From: Isoalcanivorax pacificus W11-5
GTDB lineage: Bacteria; Pseudomonadota; Gammaproteobacteria; Pseudomonadales; Alcanivoracaceae
Assembly (NCBI RefSeq): GCF_000299335.2
Contig: NZ_CP004387.1
Span: forward strand, 2,108,001-2,172,000
Reading direction: 5' to 3'
Length of the DNA stretch: 64,000 nt
Shown here: in pieces, positions 35,141 through 44,500 of the stretch
Numbering within the stretch: the stretch's first letter is position 1
Layout of the letters: every line of letters starts with the position of its first letter
Notes under the pieces: model-generated
Told to the model about the DNA's origin: nothing
Database searches by the model: none
The model's input: the letters and a program-made list of their open reading frames with translations, nothing else
Translations under genes and position numbers: made by a program

Positions 35141-36178
35141 GTGGAGCTCACAGCCCTGCGCTGGCGGGACGACCGCCTGGAACTGCTTGACCAACGCCTG
35201 CTGCCTGCGGAAACCCGCTGGCTGACGCTGCAGACCGCCGCCGAGGTCGCGGCCGCGATTCACGACATGGTCGTGCGGGGCGCGCCGGCGATCGGTATCA
35301 GCGCCGCCTACGGCGTGGTGCTTGCTGCGCAGGAGCTTGGCAACACCGCGTCGGCTGATCAACTGGCCCCCGCCGTCAGCACACTCGCCGCAAGCCGTCC
35401 CACCGCCGTCAACCTGTTCTGGGCGCTGGAGCGCATGCAACGCACCATGGCGGGCCTGCACGGCGCGGCGCTGATCGAGGCGCTGACCCGCGAGGCGCTG
35501 CGCATCCACGAGGATGACCGTGCCATGAACCACCGCCTGGCCAGCTTCGGCGTGCCGTTGCTGCCGGAAAACGGCCGTATTTACACCCATTGCAATACCG
35601 GCGCACTGGCCACGGGCGGCCATGGCACGGCCCTCGGCGTGCTTCGCTCTGCCTGGGCCGCCGGTCGTATCCGTGGCGTGATTGCCGGCGAAACGCGCCC
35701 CTGGATGCAGGGCAGCCGCCTGACCAGCTGGGAGCTGATGCAGGATGGCGTGCCGGTGACACTGGTGGCCGATTCCAGCGCCGGGCATCTGATGCAGCGC
35801 GGTGAAGTACAGGCGGTGATCGTCGGCGCGGATCGCATCACGGCAAACGGTGACACCGCCAACAAGATCGGCACCTACGCCCTTGCCGTGCTGGCCAGGC
35901 ACCACGGCATTCCGTTCTACGTTGCCGCGCCGCTCTCCACCATCGACCCGGCACTGGCAAGCGGCGACAGCATCGTGATCGAAGAGCGCGACGGCAATGA
36001 AATACGCTGCATCCAGGGCAAGCCGATTGCCCCGGCAGAGGTGCCTGTCTTCAATCCGGCGTTCGACGTCACCCCCGGCGAGCTGATCACCGCCATCATC
36101 ACCGAGCACGGCGTGATCCGGCATCCCGGCACAGACACCATGGCGGCGCATCTGGCCACCGTGAACGACGACCACTGA
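35141..36178 (+). CDS. mtnA: Methylthioribose-1-phosphate isomerase
   Basis: MtnA converts 5-methylthioribose 1-phosphate to the ribulose form in the methionine salvage pathway. The 345-residue protein shows the eIF2B-like fold signatures MVVRGAPAIGISAAYGV, HCNTGALATGGHGTALGV and VGADRITANGDTANKIGT, the last carrying the catalytic Asp. GTG 35141 is preceded by GGAG. It heads mtnA-mtnB-mtnD-mtnC, with 18 bp to mtnB. Methylthioribose-1-phosphate would come from methylthioadenosine by a phosphorylase encoded elsewhere. Confidence 0.95.
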   Translation: MELTALRWRDDRLELLDQRLLPAETRWLTLQTAAEVAAAIHDMVVRGAPAIGISAAYGVVLAAQELGNTASADQLAPAVSTLAASRPTAVNLFWALERMQRTMAGLHGAALIEALTREALRIHEDDRAMNHRLASFGVPLLPENGRIYTHCNTGALATGGHGTALGVLRSAWAAGRIRGVIAGETRPWMQGSRLTSWELMQDGVPVTLVADSSAGHLMQRGEVQAVIVGADRITANGDTANKIGTYALAVLARHHGIPFYVAAPLSTIDPALASGDSIVIEERDGNEIRCIQGKPIAPAEVPVFNPAFDVTPGELITAIITEHGVIRHPGTDTMAAHLATVNDDH

Positions 36179-36196
36179 CCTGCCCAGGCGAGACTC

Positions 36197-36841
36197 ATGA
36201 CGATTTCATCCGCCCGTCCCTGGTCCCCGGCGCGCTTCCGCGAAGCGGCACGCGAAATCGCCGCAACCGGGCAACGCATCTATGGCAACGGCTGGTCACC
36301 CGCGACCAGCAGCAATTATTCCCTGCGCCTGAACGCCGACTACTGCGCGGTGACGGTGTCCGGCCGCGACAAGGGCCAGCTCACCGAAACCGATGTGATG
36401 GTGGTGGACATGGCCAACCAGCCGGCGTCTGTCGGCAAGCCCTCCGCCGAGACGGGCTTGCATACCCAGCTCTATCGCCGGCTGCCGCAGGCGCAGGCCG
36501 TGCTGCATACGCACTCGCCGGCCAGCACCGTATTGACCATGCACTACCCCCATGAAAACATCCTGCGGCTGGAAGGCTATGAACTGCTCAAAGCCTTTTC
36601 CGGCATCACCACCCATGAAAGCCGGCTCGATATCCCGGTGTTCGACAATACCCAGGACATCGACGCGCTGGCGCGCGATGTGGACCAGGCCATGGCCGAC
36701 GGGCAGATCACCCACGCCTACCTGATTCGCGGCCACGGCGTCTACACCTGGGCGGAATCCATGGCCGCCTGCTACCGGCAGCTTGAAGCCCTGGAATTTC
36801 TGTTCGCTGTCGAAGTACAGCGACGTCAGTTGAGGAACTGA
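36197..36841 (+). CDS. mtnB: Methylthioribulose-1-phosphate dehydratase
   Basis: A class II aldolase-fold enzyme of 214 residues that removes water from methylthioribulose 1-phosphate. Zinc ligands are His104 and His106 in AVLHTHSP and His180 in IRGHGVYTW. Substrate-phosphate segments include NGWSPATSSNYSLR and GKPSAETGLH. It is followed after only four bases by mtnD. Confidence 0.95.
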   Translation: MTISSARPWSPARFREAAREIAATGQRIYGNGWSPATSSNYSLRLNADYCAVTVSGRDKGQLTETDVMVVDMANQPASVGKPSAETGLHTQLYRRLPQAQAVLHTHSPASTVLTMHYPHENILRLEGYELLKAFSGITTHESRLDIPVFDNTQDIDALARDVDQAMADGQITHAYLIRGHGVYTWAESMAACYRQLEALEFLFAVEVQRRQLRN

Positions 36842-36845
36842 AACC

Positions 36846-37391
36846 ATGAGCAGCATCCGAGTCTACGCCGACCAGGCACCGCAGGAAGCCCTGCAGCAGA
36901 GCAATGACCACGCCACCATCGCCGGCATTCTTGACCAGGCCGGCGTGCGCTTCGAGCGCTGGGCAGCCAGCCAGCCGGTCGCACCTGGTGCCAGCCAGGA
37001 CGAGGTGATCAGCGCTTACCGTGCCGACATCGATCGCCTGATCAACGAAGAGGGCTACCAGACCGTGGACGTGGTCAGCCTCAATTCGGATCACCCGGAC
37101 AAGGCCGCGCTGCGGCAGAAGTTCCTCGACGAACACCGCCACGGCGAAGACGAAGTACGCTTCTTTGTCGCCGGCGCCGGGCTGTTCAGTCTGCATATCG
37201 GTGACAAGGTGTATGAAGTGCTGTGCGAACAGGGTGACCTGATTTCCGTGCCGGCCAACACGCCGCACTGGTTCGACATGGGCCCCAATCCGCACTTCGT
37301 CGCCATCCGCCTGTTCAATAATCCGGATGGCTGGGTCGCCCACTTCACCGGCAGCGACATCGCCGGCCGCTTCAACCGTCTGGAAAACTGA
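36846..37391 (+). CDS. mtnD: Acireductone dioxygenase
   Basis: A cupin-fold metalloenzyme of 181 residues. Metal ligands are His97, His99, Glu103 and His141 (EHRHGEDEV and ANTPHWFDMG), one position from the numbering of the Klebsiella enzyme. With Fe it gives the keto acid precursor of methionine, and with Ni a CO-releasing off-pathway product; the sequence does not tell which metal is used. It starts four bases after mtnB and ends seven bases before mtnC. Confidence 0.95.
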   Translation: MSSIRVYADQAPQEALQQSNDHATIAGILDQAGVRFERWAASQPVAPGASQDEVISAYRADIDRLINEEGYQTVDVVSLNSDHPDKAALRQKFLDEHRHGEDEVRFFVAGAGLFSLHIGDKVYEVLCEQGDLISVPANTPHWFDMGPNPHFVAIRLFNNPDGWVAHFTGSDIAGRFNRLEN

Positions 37392-37398
37392 CGCGCAA

Positions 37399-38078
37399 AT
37401 GATCAAGGCGATTCTCACTGATATCGAAGGCACCACCAGCAGCATTTCCTTCGTCAAGGACGTGCTGTTCCCGTATGCCGCACGCGCGCTGCCCGGTTTT
37501 CTCCACGAGCACTGGGCCAGCGCTGCGGTGCAGGAACAGGTGCACGCCCTGCGCGCGCAGACCGGCGACGCCCTGCCCGATGCCGAGGCCGTCAACGCAC
37601 TGCTGCAGGAATGGATACAGCAGGACCGCAAGGACACGCCGCTGAAGGCACACAGGGGATTATCTGGCGCGCGGGCTATGAGCGCGGGGACTATCAGGCG
37701 CACATGTACCCGGAGGTGGCTGCCCGGTTACGCGCCTGGCGTGACCAGGGTCTGCGCCTGTTTGTCTATTCTTCGGGATCGATTGCCGCCCAGAAGCTGT
37801 TTTTCGGCTACAGTGACGCTGGCGACCTGACACCGCTGTTCGAGAATTACTTCGACACCACCTCTGGCCACAAGCAGGACACGACAAGCTATCGTCGCAT
37901 TACCGATGCCATCGGTTTGCCGGCGCACGACATTCTGTTTCTCTCCGATATCGTCGCTGAACTGGACGCCGCCCGCACCGCCGGGCTGCACACCACGCTG
38001 CTGGATCGCGATGGCCTGGCGCCGGAAAGTGATCATCCCCGTGTGACGCGTTTCGATGAGATTGTGTTGCCGGCATAG
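37399..38078 (+). pseudogene. mtnC: Enolase-phosphatase MtnC, frameshifted
   Basis: The gene starts normally (MIKAILTDIEGTTSSISFVK, the HAD DxEGT motif) and stays in frame to WIQQDRKDTPLKA at about 37650. From there the family sequence continues in another frame: QGIIWRAGYERGDYQAHMYP, then VYSSGS, DTTSGHKQD and ILFLSDIVAELDAA, ending at 38078. Between the GCA codon (37648-37650) and the CAG codon (37653-37655) only two bases remain, so one base is missing relative to the expected frame. Everything else is well preserved. It is either a recent inactivating mutation or a sequencing or assembly error. If real, the fourth step of methionine salvage would need another phosphatase. Confidence 0.9.
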
Positions 38079-38098
38079 TGCTGGGCATGGCGGGGAGC

Positions 38099-39235
38099 CT
38101 ACCGCTCCACCGCCCCGCCAGCGCTGACAATGCTGAACTTGTCCGAGTCCGCCACCCGCGACACCTGCCGGAAATAACGCTTCAGCAACCCGCCATAACC
38201 AAGATGCCGATTGCCGATCACCCGCAATTCCCCCTGCGGCGCAAGACGGCGCGCCACCTGCCTGAACAGCATCCTTGCCATACTGTCGTCCACGGCATGG
38301 CCACGGTGGAACGGCGGGTTCAGCAACACCAGATCAAACTGCCCATCGCATCCGGCCAGCCCGTTGCCAAGATGAAACGCCGTATCGGCGGAGCCAGCGT
38401 AACGCGCGGCGTTTTCACGTGCGCTTTCCAGCGCCTGCCAGGACTCGTCGCAGAACACCACCTGCGCTGCCGGATTGCGCGCCGCCGCCACCAGCCCGAT
38501 CACGCCATTGCCACACCCCAGGTCGGCGATGCGCCCGCTGACACCGGACGGCACATGCTGCATGAAAAAGCGGGCGCCGACGTCCAGCTGGTCCTGCGCG
38601 AACACGCCGGCACGTACCGTCAGCTCCCAGTCAAAACCGGGCACCGCAACGCTGCCGGGATAAGGCGGTGCCGGGACGGCCGCCCCGGTGATCCGCCCGG
38701 TCAGGCCATGCGCCTTGTACTGGCCGCGCAACAGATCAATATCGCCGAGGTAGCGCCTTACCAGCGCCAGCAGATTGCCTGGCAGGTGCTTGTCCATCCA
38801 GGCCAGCGCCACCGGGGTGCCGGCCGGCAGTTCCGTCGCCAGGCGCCAGAGCTGGTACTCCAGCAGCGCCAGTTGCTTTGGTACCCGCACCAGCACCCGC
38901 GCAGGCTGCGCCGGCCAGGGCTGGTCCGGCCAGCACCAGCGTTGCTCATCGAACGTCAGGCCGTTGTCTGCGGCATTGGCCAGCAATGCCGCACGCGCCA
39001 GCCAGGAATCCCCGGACACCACGCAACCCGGCAGCAGCAACGCCAGTGCCCCGCAGGTATCGTTGAGCACCAGTGCCGGGCCAGCGGCAGCCGTATCCGG
39101 CAGGTCCAGCAGATACAGGTCCGCGCCGTCCCAGGCGCGCAGTGTTTCGCTGCGCTGGCGCGGCCAGCGACGCACCGTCACGGCACCACGCGCATGCGCA
39201 AGCATTGTCTCGGGAAATGTGTGCAATCGGCTCAT
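38099..39235 (-). CDS. rlmG: 23S rRNA (guanine-1835-N2)-methyltransferase RlmG
   Basis: A SAM-dependent methyltransferase of 378 residues, the length of E. coli RlmG. The N-terminal RlmG-specific half has LRAWDGADLYLLD and PALVLNDTCGALALLL. The catalytic half has the SAM loop IADLGCGNGVIGLVAA, the NPPFHRGHA motif (N-P-P-F of guanine N2 methylases) and GELRVIGNRHLGYGGLLKRYF. The related RsmC is a less likely alternative. Start ATG 39235 begins the family-like sequence. It is convergent with mtnC across a 20-bp gap. Confidence 0.88.
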   Translation of the reverse strand: MSRLHTFPETMLAHARGAVTVRRWPRQRSETLRAWDGADLYLLDLPDTAAAGPALVLNDTCGALALLLPGCVVSGDSWLARAALLANAADNGLTFDEQRWCWPDQPWPAQPARVLVRVPKQLALLEYQLWRLATELPAGTPVALAWMDKHLPGNLLALVRRYLGDIDLLRGQYKAHGLTGRITGAAVPAPPYPGSVAVPGFDWELTVRAGVFAQDQLDVGARFFMQHVPSGVSGRIADLGCGNGVIGLVAAARNPAAQVVFCDESWQALESARENAARYAGSADTAFHLGNGLAGCDGQFDLVLLNPPFHRGHAVDDSMARMLFRQVARRLAPQGELRVIGNRHLGYGGLLKRYFRQVSRVADSDKFSIVSAGGAVER

Positions 39236-39333
39236 GGCGCGCATTATGCCTGCACTCGCACGCCCTGCCTCCCCGGCATGGCGAAAAAAGCAGCGGTCGG
39301 GCAATTGCCTCTGGTAATCCCGGTTTTTTTTGT

Positions 39334-39339
39334 TAGAAT
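39334..39339 (+). promoter_or_regulatory. -10 element of the tRNA-Pro gene
   Basis: TAGAAT (5 of 6 to consensus) lies 12 bases before the mature tRNA. It is followed by the G+C-rich stretch gcgcccc, a discriminator of the kind found in stringently controlled stable-RNA promoters. A T-rich tract precedes it; I see no good -35 at the usual distance. Confidence 0.6.
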
Positions 39340-39351
39340 GCGCCCCACTTT

Positions 39352-39428
39352 CGGAGTATAGCTCAGCCTGGTAGAGCACTACGTTCGGGACGTAGGGGTC
39401 GCAGGTTCAAATCCTGCTACTCCGACCA
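39352..39428 (+). tRNA. tRNA-Pro (anticodon CGG)
   Basis: The 77 bases fold as a standard cloverleaf. The acceptor arms cggagta and tactccg pair fully. The D loop contains AGCTCAGCCTGGTAGAGC. The anticodon stem ctacg/cgtag encloses loop TTCGGGA with anticodon CGG, reading proline codon CCG. The T arm is gcagg-TTCAAAT-cctgc. The 3' end ACCA is encoded. Confidence 0.97.
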
Positions 39429-39474
39429 GATACCACCGCCCTTCCCGATTGCATCCGCAAGGGGCAGTATCAAG

Positions 39475-39511
39475 AAGCCGCAACCCATTAACCGGGCTGC
39501 GGCTTTTCTTT
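39475..39511 (+). terminator. Intrinsic terminator after tRNA-Pro
   Basis: An 8-bp stem aagccgca (39475-39482) / tgcggctt (39498-39505) is followed by ttctttt-like pyrimidines. It lies about 45 bp past the tRNA and just before the stop of the convergent TetR gene. Confidence 0.75.
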
Positions 39512-39537
39512 GGGCAGTGGGTAGTGCCGCCAGCAAT

Positions 39538-40167
39538 TCAAGCCGGTTTGCCAAACGCTCGGATAAACGTATCCAGACCCTCATGCACGCGTTTCTCCAG
39601 CTCCGCCCGCGATGGCGGTCCGCTCTGCTGGAAGACAAGCGCCTCGTGCAAGGCACCGCGCCACATACCGATGAGTTGTTCTGCGGCGACGACGCTGTCC
39701 GGGACGCTTAACAGCCGCCGTTGATCGAGCCGTTGCAGCAACGCAGCAAGCCGCTCGATAGTGGCCAGCGGCCCCTGCCGGTACAGCATTTGCCGCACCT
39801 CGTCGGGAACGCCGACGGTGGAGGAGAGAATACGATAAAGCAGCAAGCAATCTTCACTGCACAGAAACTCCAGCAGGCCCATGCCGAACGCTGCCAATGA
39901 GCGCCGCACACCTGGCGTGTCGTCCAGCGGCAAGTGCAGGGACGAGAACAGCGATTGCTGCACGTCGTCAATAATGGCCTGAATCAACGCATCGCGATTG
40001 GCGTAATAGGCATAGACCGTGACTTTCGAAACCTCCGCGTCACGCGCTACCGCCTCCATCGTCATGCCCTGTGGCCCGGCACGAAAAAACAACGCGCGTG
40101 CCGCCTCGAAGATTGCGGCCTGCTTTGCTGGATCGCTAGGGCGCCCCCGCGCCACTTTGACTGTCAT
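39538..40167 (-). CDS. TetR-family repressor of the adjacent RND efflux system
   Basis: A 209-residue TetR/AcrR regulator. The helix-turn-helix lies at about residues 30-60 (GMTMEAVARDAEVSKVTVYAYY). The C-terminal ligand domain is of the AcrR-like type (LYRILSSTVGVPDEVRQMLYRQGP). Start ATG 40167 follows AGGAG. It is divergent from the RND operon across a 295-bp control region and most likely represses that operon, with an inducer that is an efflux substrate. Confidence 0.87.
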   Translation of the reverse strand: MTVKVARGRPSDPAKQAAIFEAARALFFRAGPQGMTMEAVARDAEVSKVTVYAYYANRDALIQAIIDDVQQSLFSSLHLPLDDTPGVRRSLAAFGMGLLEFLCSEDCLLLYRILSSTVGVPDEVRQMLYRQGPLATIERLAALLQRLDQRRLLSVPDSVVAAEQLIGMWRGALHEALVFQQSGPPSRAELEKRVHEGLDTFIRAFGKPA

Positions 40168-40267
40168 CAGACACTCCTGTGATACCACCTCCTTCAGGCA
40201 GCATAGGTGGCTATTCTCGCAGCCGGCGCGGGCTCGGACCAGTCACCGACACACTTGATTTCAATTA

Positions 40268-40297
40268 TTGAACTCATCCGTACACTAATTATATACT
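40268..40297 (+). promoter_or_regulatory. Predicted promoter of the RND efflux operon
   Basis: TTGAAC (40268-40273) and TATACT (40292-40297) are separated by 18 bp, matching consensus at 4 and 5 of 6 positions. The start would be near 40304, giving a leader of about 160 bases that contains two hairpins. The A+T-rich spacer and flank are the likely TetR-operator area, but I see no clean palindrome. Confidence 0.55.
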
Positions 40298-40382
40298 GGC
40301 GTTTTCGCTTGCTGATAAACATGGAAGACGACCATCTGGCCGTCAGCAAAATCAAACGCGGTAAGCGATTGATTTTTCGTGT

Positions 40383-40440
40383 CCACCTTTGCGGACCTGC
40401 GCCGCAAAGGTGGCTTCAAAAAGCGTCGAAGAGGCTTTTT
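40383..40440 (+). promoter_or_regulatory. Two tandem hairpins in the RND operon leader
   Basis: Hairpin 1: ccacctttgcgg (40383-40394) pairs perfectly over 12 bp with ccgcaaaggtgg (40402-40413) across a 7-base loop. Hairpin 2: aaaaagc (40418-40424) pairs with gcttttt (40434-40440). Together they fill the leader up to 22 bases before the MFP start codon. Hairpin 2 followed by its U-rich arm is terminator-like but weak. A frame in phase with the MFP gene runs through both hairpins from GTG 40379. Confidence 0.6.
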
Positions 40441-40462
40441 CAACACCCTGCTAGGAGACCTC

Positions 40463-41548
40463 ATGCGATCCTCCCTCTTGCGCACGGCGAGCCATGCCGC
40501 CCTGATGTTGCTGCCTGCCTTGTTCGTGACAGGCTGTGGGCCGACAGAAGCTACTGTTGATAAGCCCGCCGCAGCGCCAGTTAAAGCCGTCGTCCTGCAA
40601 CTGGCCGTGTTGGATGCCTGGACACTTAGCGGTACTGTCCATGCCCATATTAAATCGCCACTGGCGTTTCGGGTCGGCGGCCAAATCATTGCCCGGCATG
40701 TCACCGCCGGGGAGGCGGTGACAAAAGGCCAGCCGCTACTGACTCTGGATGAAAAAGATCTGCGTGAGCAATTGGCGTCTGCCCAGGCGCAGCTCAACAG
40801 TGCTCGCGTGGAGGCTGACAACGCCGCATCCGAAAGCAAGCGCATGCAGGATCTCGCCGGGCAGCGGCTGGTGTCTGCCCAAGTCGCGGACAACACCAGG
40901 ACCATTGCCGAAGCGGCCTTGCAGCGCGCCGCAGCCGCCGAAGCACAGTGGCAGCAGGCCCGCAACGCCAGCGCTTATGGCACGCTGACGGCGCCCGCCG
41001 ATGGCGTCATCCTCGACTTGCAGGCGCAACCCGGCCAGGTGGTAACAGCCGGCCAGCAGGTGGCGCTGCTGGCCCATGACGGGCCGCGTGAAGTTGAGAT
41101 ATTCGTGCCGCAGGAACGGCGCCAGACGTTGCCAGAACAGGCGCAGGTATTACTTGCCGGCAGCGACTCAGAGGTCACCGCCACCTTGCAGGAAGTGGCT
41201 GGCGCGGCTGACGCGATGACCCGCACCTGGCGTGCCCGCTATCGTCTCGACGACCCTGCCCCGCCCGGCGCAGATCTGGGCAGTATTGCCCGCATACGCT
41301 TCTCGACGAAAGTCGCCTCCCCCGGGCCGATTTACAAAGTGCCACTTGGCGCCCTCTCCGAACGCGGCGAAGGGGCGCGGCTGTGGGTGATCACGGAGGA
41401 TGGCCAGGTGCGGCCGCACCCGGCTCAGGTGCTGGGGCTGGATACCGAGGACGCCTTTGTCCTCACCACGCTGCCACCGGAAACACAAATCGTAGCGCTG
41501 GGCACCCATTTGCTGCATGACGGCCAGCACGTGCGGGTAGTCCGCTGA
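40463..41548 (+). CDS. RND efflux periplasmic adaptor (membrane fusion lipoprotein)
   Basis: A 361-residue HlyD/AcrA-type adaptor. The signal peptide ends in the lipobox VTGC (Cys25). The lipoyl-like halves are recognisable at VGGQIIARHVTAGEAVTKGQ and ADGVILDLQAQPGQVVTAGQ. Between them lies a short alpha-hairpin (about residues 105-170, RVEADNAASESKRMQDLAGQ onwards). Start ATG 40463 follows AGGAG. Its stop overlaps the RND start (TGATG), so the two are coupled. No outer-membrane channel gene is adjacent, so a TolC-type partner elsewhere is implied. Confidence 0.9.
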   Translation: MRSSLLRTASHAALMLLPALFVTGCGPTEATVDKPAAAPVKAVVLQLAVLDAWTLSGTVHAHIKSPLAFRVGGQIIARHVTAGEAVTKGQPLLTLDEKDLREQLASAQAQLNSARVEADNAASESKRMQDLAGQRLVSAQVADNTRTIAEAALQRAAAAEAQWQQARNASAYGTLTAPADGVILDLQAQPGQVVTAGQQVALLAHDGPREVEIFVPQERRQTLPEQAQVLLAGSDSEVTATLQEVAGAADAMTRTWRARYRLDDPAPPGADLGSIARIRFSTKVASPGPIYKVPLGALSERGEGARLWVITEDGQVRPHPAQVLGLDTEDAFVLTTLPPETQIVALGTHLLHDGQHVRVVR

Positions 41549-44500
41549 TGGCGATCCCCAACCTCTCCGCCCTGGCGGTTCGCGAACGTGCGGTAACGCT
41601 GTTCTTCATCATTCTGATCGGCCTGGCAGGGCTGAGTGCCTTTATGTCGCTCGGCCGTGCCGAAGACCCGGCATTCACCATCCGGGTGATGATGGTGTCC
41701 GCCACCTGGCCCGGCGCCACCGCCAAAGAGATGCAGGAGCAGGTCGCAGCGCGTTTGGAAAAACGCATTCAAGAAGTCGAATACTTCAAACGCGTCATCA
41801 CCACGGCGCGGCCCGGCCGGGTCGACATGCAGATCGAGTTTGAAGATTACGCGCCCGGCGACATGGTGCCACAGCTGTTTTACGAGACCCGCAAACGCAT
41901 GCAGGACGAGGCGCCGCACATGCCGCCGGGGGTCACCGGGCCGATCGTCAATGACGATTTTTCCGATGTCTATTTCAGCCTTTATGCGCTGACTGCACCC
42001 GAACTGCCACCACGACTGCTGGCGCGGGAGGCGGAGGTGATACGCGACAGGCTGGCGCGTGTTGAGGGCGTGCGCAAGGTCGATCTGCTTGGCGAGCGGG
42101 CGGAACGCATCTTCATCGAGTTCGACAATACGCGCATCGTAAACCTTGGCATTTCCATGCCCGCTGTGCTGGATGCCGTGGACGCCCAGAACCAGCTGGC
42201 GGCGGCAGGCTATATTGAGACCCAGGGGCCGCGCAGCTATCTCCGCCTTACCAATGGCCCGACCAATCCCGACACCCTGCGAGAGCTGCCGATTCGCGTC
42301 GAGGGCCGGCTGCTGCACCTGGGTGATATTGCCGAGATCCGCCGCGGCTACGAAGACCCACCCTCCTACCTGGTCCGCGCCAGTGGCGAGGATGCGGTGT
42401 TGCTGGGCGTCGTCATGGGACGCGGCGAGAACGGCCTTGATCTGGGCGCCCGCCTTGACGACTTCACCGAAGCGGAAAAAGCCCGCCTGCCGCTGGGCCT
42501 GACATTACACCAGCTCACCAATCAGGCCGACGCCATCAGTGAGGCGGTGAACCTGTTTCAGGTGAAATTCTTTGTTGCCGTGGCCGTGGTGACGCTGGTG
42601 TGTTTCCTCGCCATCGGCTGGCGCGCCGGCATTATCGTGGCGATCACCATTCCGCTGACGCTGGCGCTGACGTTTCTGCTGATGCGGGCCACCGACATCA
42701 ACCTTGACCGGATCACACTCGGCGCGCTGATCATCGCGCTGGGGCTGCTGGTAGATGACGCGATCATCGCCATCGAAATGATGCTGGTCAAAATGGAGCA
42801 AGGCTGGGAGCGCATCGAGGCTGCCGCCCATGCCTGGAAAGTGGCTGCCGCACCGATGCTGTTTGGCACTCTCGTCACCGTGGCCGGGTTCGTGCCGATC
42901 GGTTTCGCCGAATCGGCAGTCGGCGAGTTTGCCGGCAATATTTTCTGGGTGCTGGCCTATGCCCTGCTGGTATCGTGGCTGGTGGCGGTGATCTTTACCC
43001 CCTACCTGGGCGTGAAACTGCTGCCGGACATTGCCCGGCCGCACGCCCAGCATGATCCGTATGATTCACCGCGTTACGTGCGCCTGCGCCGCTGGATAGG
43101 CCTGTGCGTGCGGCGGCGCAAGACGGTGGTATTCGGCACCCTCGGGCTGCTGGTGCTGGCTGCGCTGTTGATGGCCGCGACGGTGCAGCAGCAATTCTTC
43201 CCAAGCTCTGACCGCCCGGAGGTGCTGGTAGACATCTATATGCCCGAAGGCACCGCCATGGAACGCACTGACGAGGTGACCCGGCGCATTGAGGCGCTGC
43301 TGCGCGATATGCCCGGCGTGAAAACCCTGTCGGCCTATGTCGGCGCCGGTGCGCCACGCTTCTTTCTTGCGCTGAATCCAGAGCAACCTAATCCTGCGTT
43401 CGCCAAGATCATTGCCGTGGCCCATGACAGCGAGCAGCGCCGTGCCATCGAAGCGGCGCTTCAAGCGCGCGTGGATGCCGGCGAGTTTCCCGAAGCCCGC
43501 GTGCGCGTTCACCATTTGCTGTTCGGCCCACCTGTGGTGTGGCCGGTGTCGTTCCGCATCAGCGGCCCCGACCTTGTCACGCTGCGCCATATTGCCGAAC
43601 GGGTACGCGCGGTCGCGGCGGATACACCGCATGTGTCGCAAGCACACCTGGAGTGGGGAGAGCGCGCCCCGGTGATTCGCTTGCAAATGGACCCGGATCG
43701 CCTGCGCCTGCTGAACCTCACGCCGCGCGACGTCGCCCAGCAATTCCAGTTCGAGCTGGACGGGCTGCCGGTCACCCATGTGCGCGAGGACATCCGCAGC
43801 GTCGAAGTGCGCGCACGCGGCCTGCCCAGCGCACAGCCGCCGTCGCTGCGTGATATGGAAATCAAGACTATGGATGGCCGCAAAATCCCAGTGGCGCAGC
43901 TTGGGGAAGTCGTTATCGAGTACGAGGATCCGGTGCTCAAAGGCTACAACCGGGAACCCTTTATCGCGGTGAACGCAGAGATTGACGGCGCGCAGGCAAT
44001 CAATGTTACCCATGCGGTGTGGGATGCCCTGCACCAGGTGCGGGCAGATTTGCCGGAGGGGTATCAGATCGAGATCGGCGGCTCGGTGGAGTCCTCCAGC
44101 GAAGCCGATGCGTCAATCCAGAAGATGCAGCCGATCATGGTGGCGCTGATGCTGATCTTCATCATGCTGCAAATGCGGTCTTTCTCCGGCACTTTCGTCG
44201 TCATGGCCACGGCACCGCTGGGCGTAATTGGCGCGGTGCTGGCGCTGCTGTTGTTCAATCAGCCGTTCGGCTTTGTGGCCTTGCTGGGCCTGATTGGTCT
44301 GGCCGGTATCCTGATGCGCAACACACTGATCCTCACCCAGCAAGTGACCGACAACGTCAATCATGGCATGACCATGCTGGATGCGGTGATCGAAGCGGCG
44401 GTACGGCGCGCGCGCCCGGTGGTGCTCACTGCGCTTGCCGCTGCGCTGGCGTTCATTCCGCTGGCCACTGATCCCTTTTGGGGGCCGCTGGCTTATGTGC

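Noticed and set aside
34493-36175. 560-codon minus-strand frame over mtnA and the small membrane-protein gene
   Set aside because: Composition (His/Gln/Arg-rich) and lack of any motif mark it as a shadow of mtnA.
39352-39540. Integration of a mobile element at the tRNA-Pro gene
   Set aside because: No duplicated tRNA 3' end, integrase or direct repeat is visible nearby; the neighbours are ordinary genes.
40321-40560. Possible leader peptide starting at ATG 40321 in the RND leader
   Set aside because: The frame has no stop before the adaptor gene and runs 98 bases into it, with no ribosome site, so it does not look like a regulatory leader peptide.
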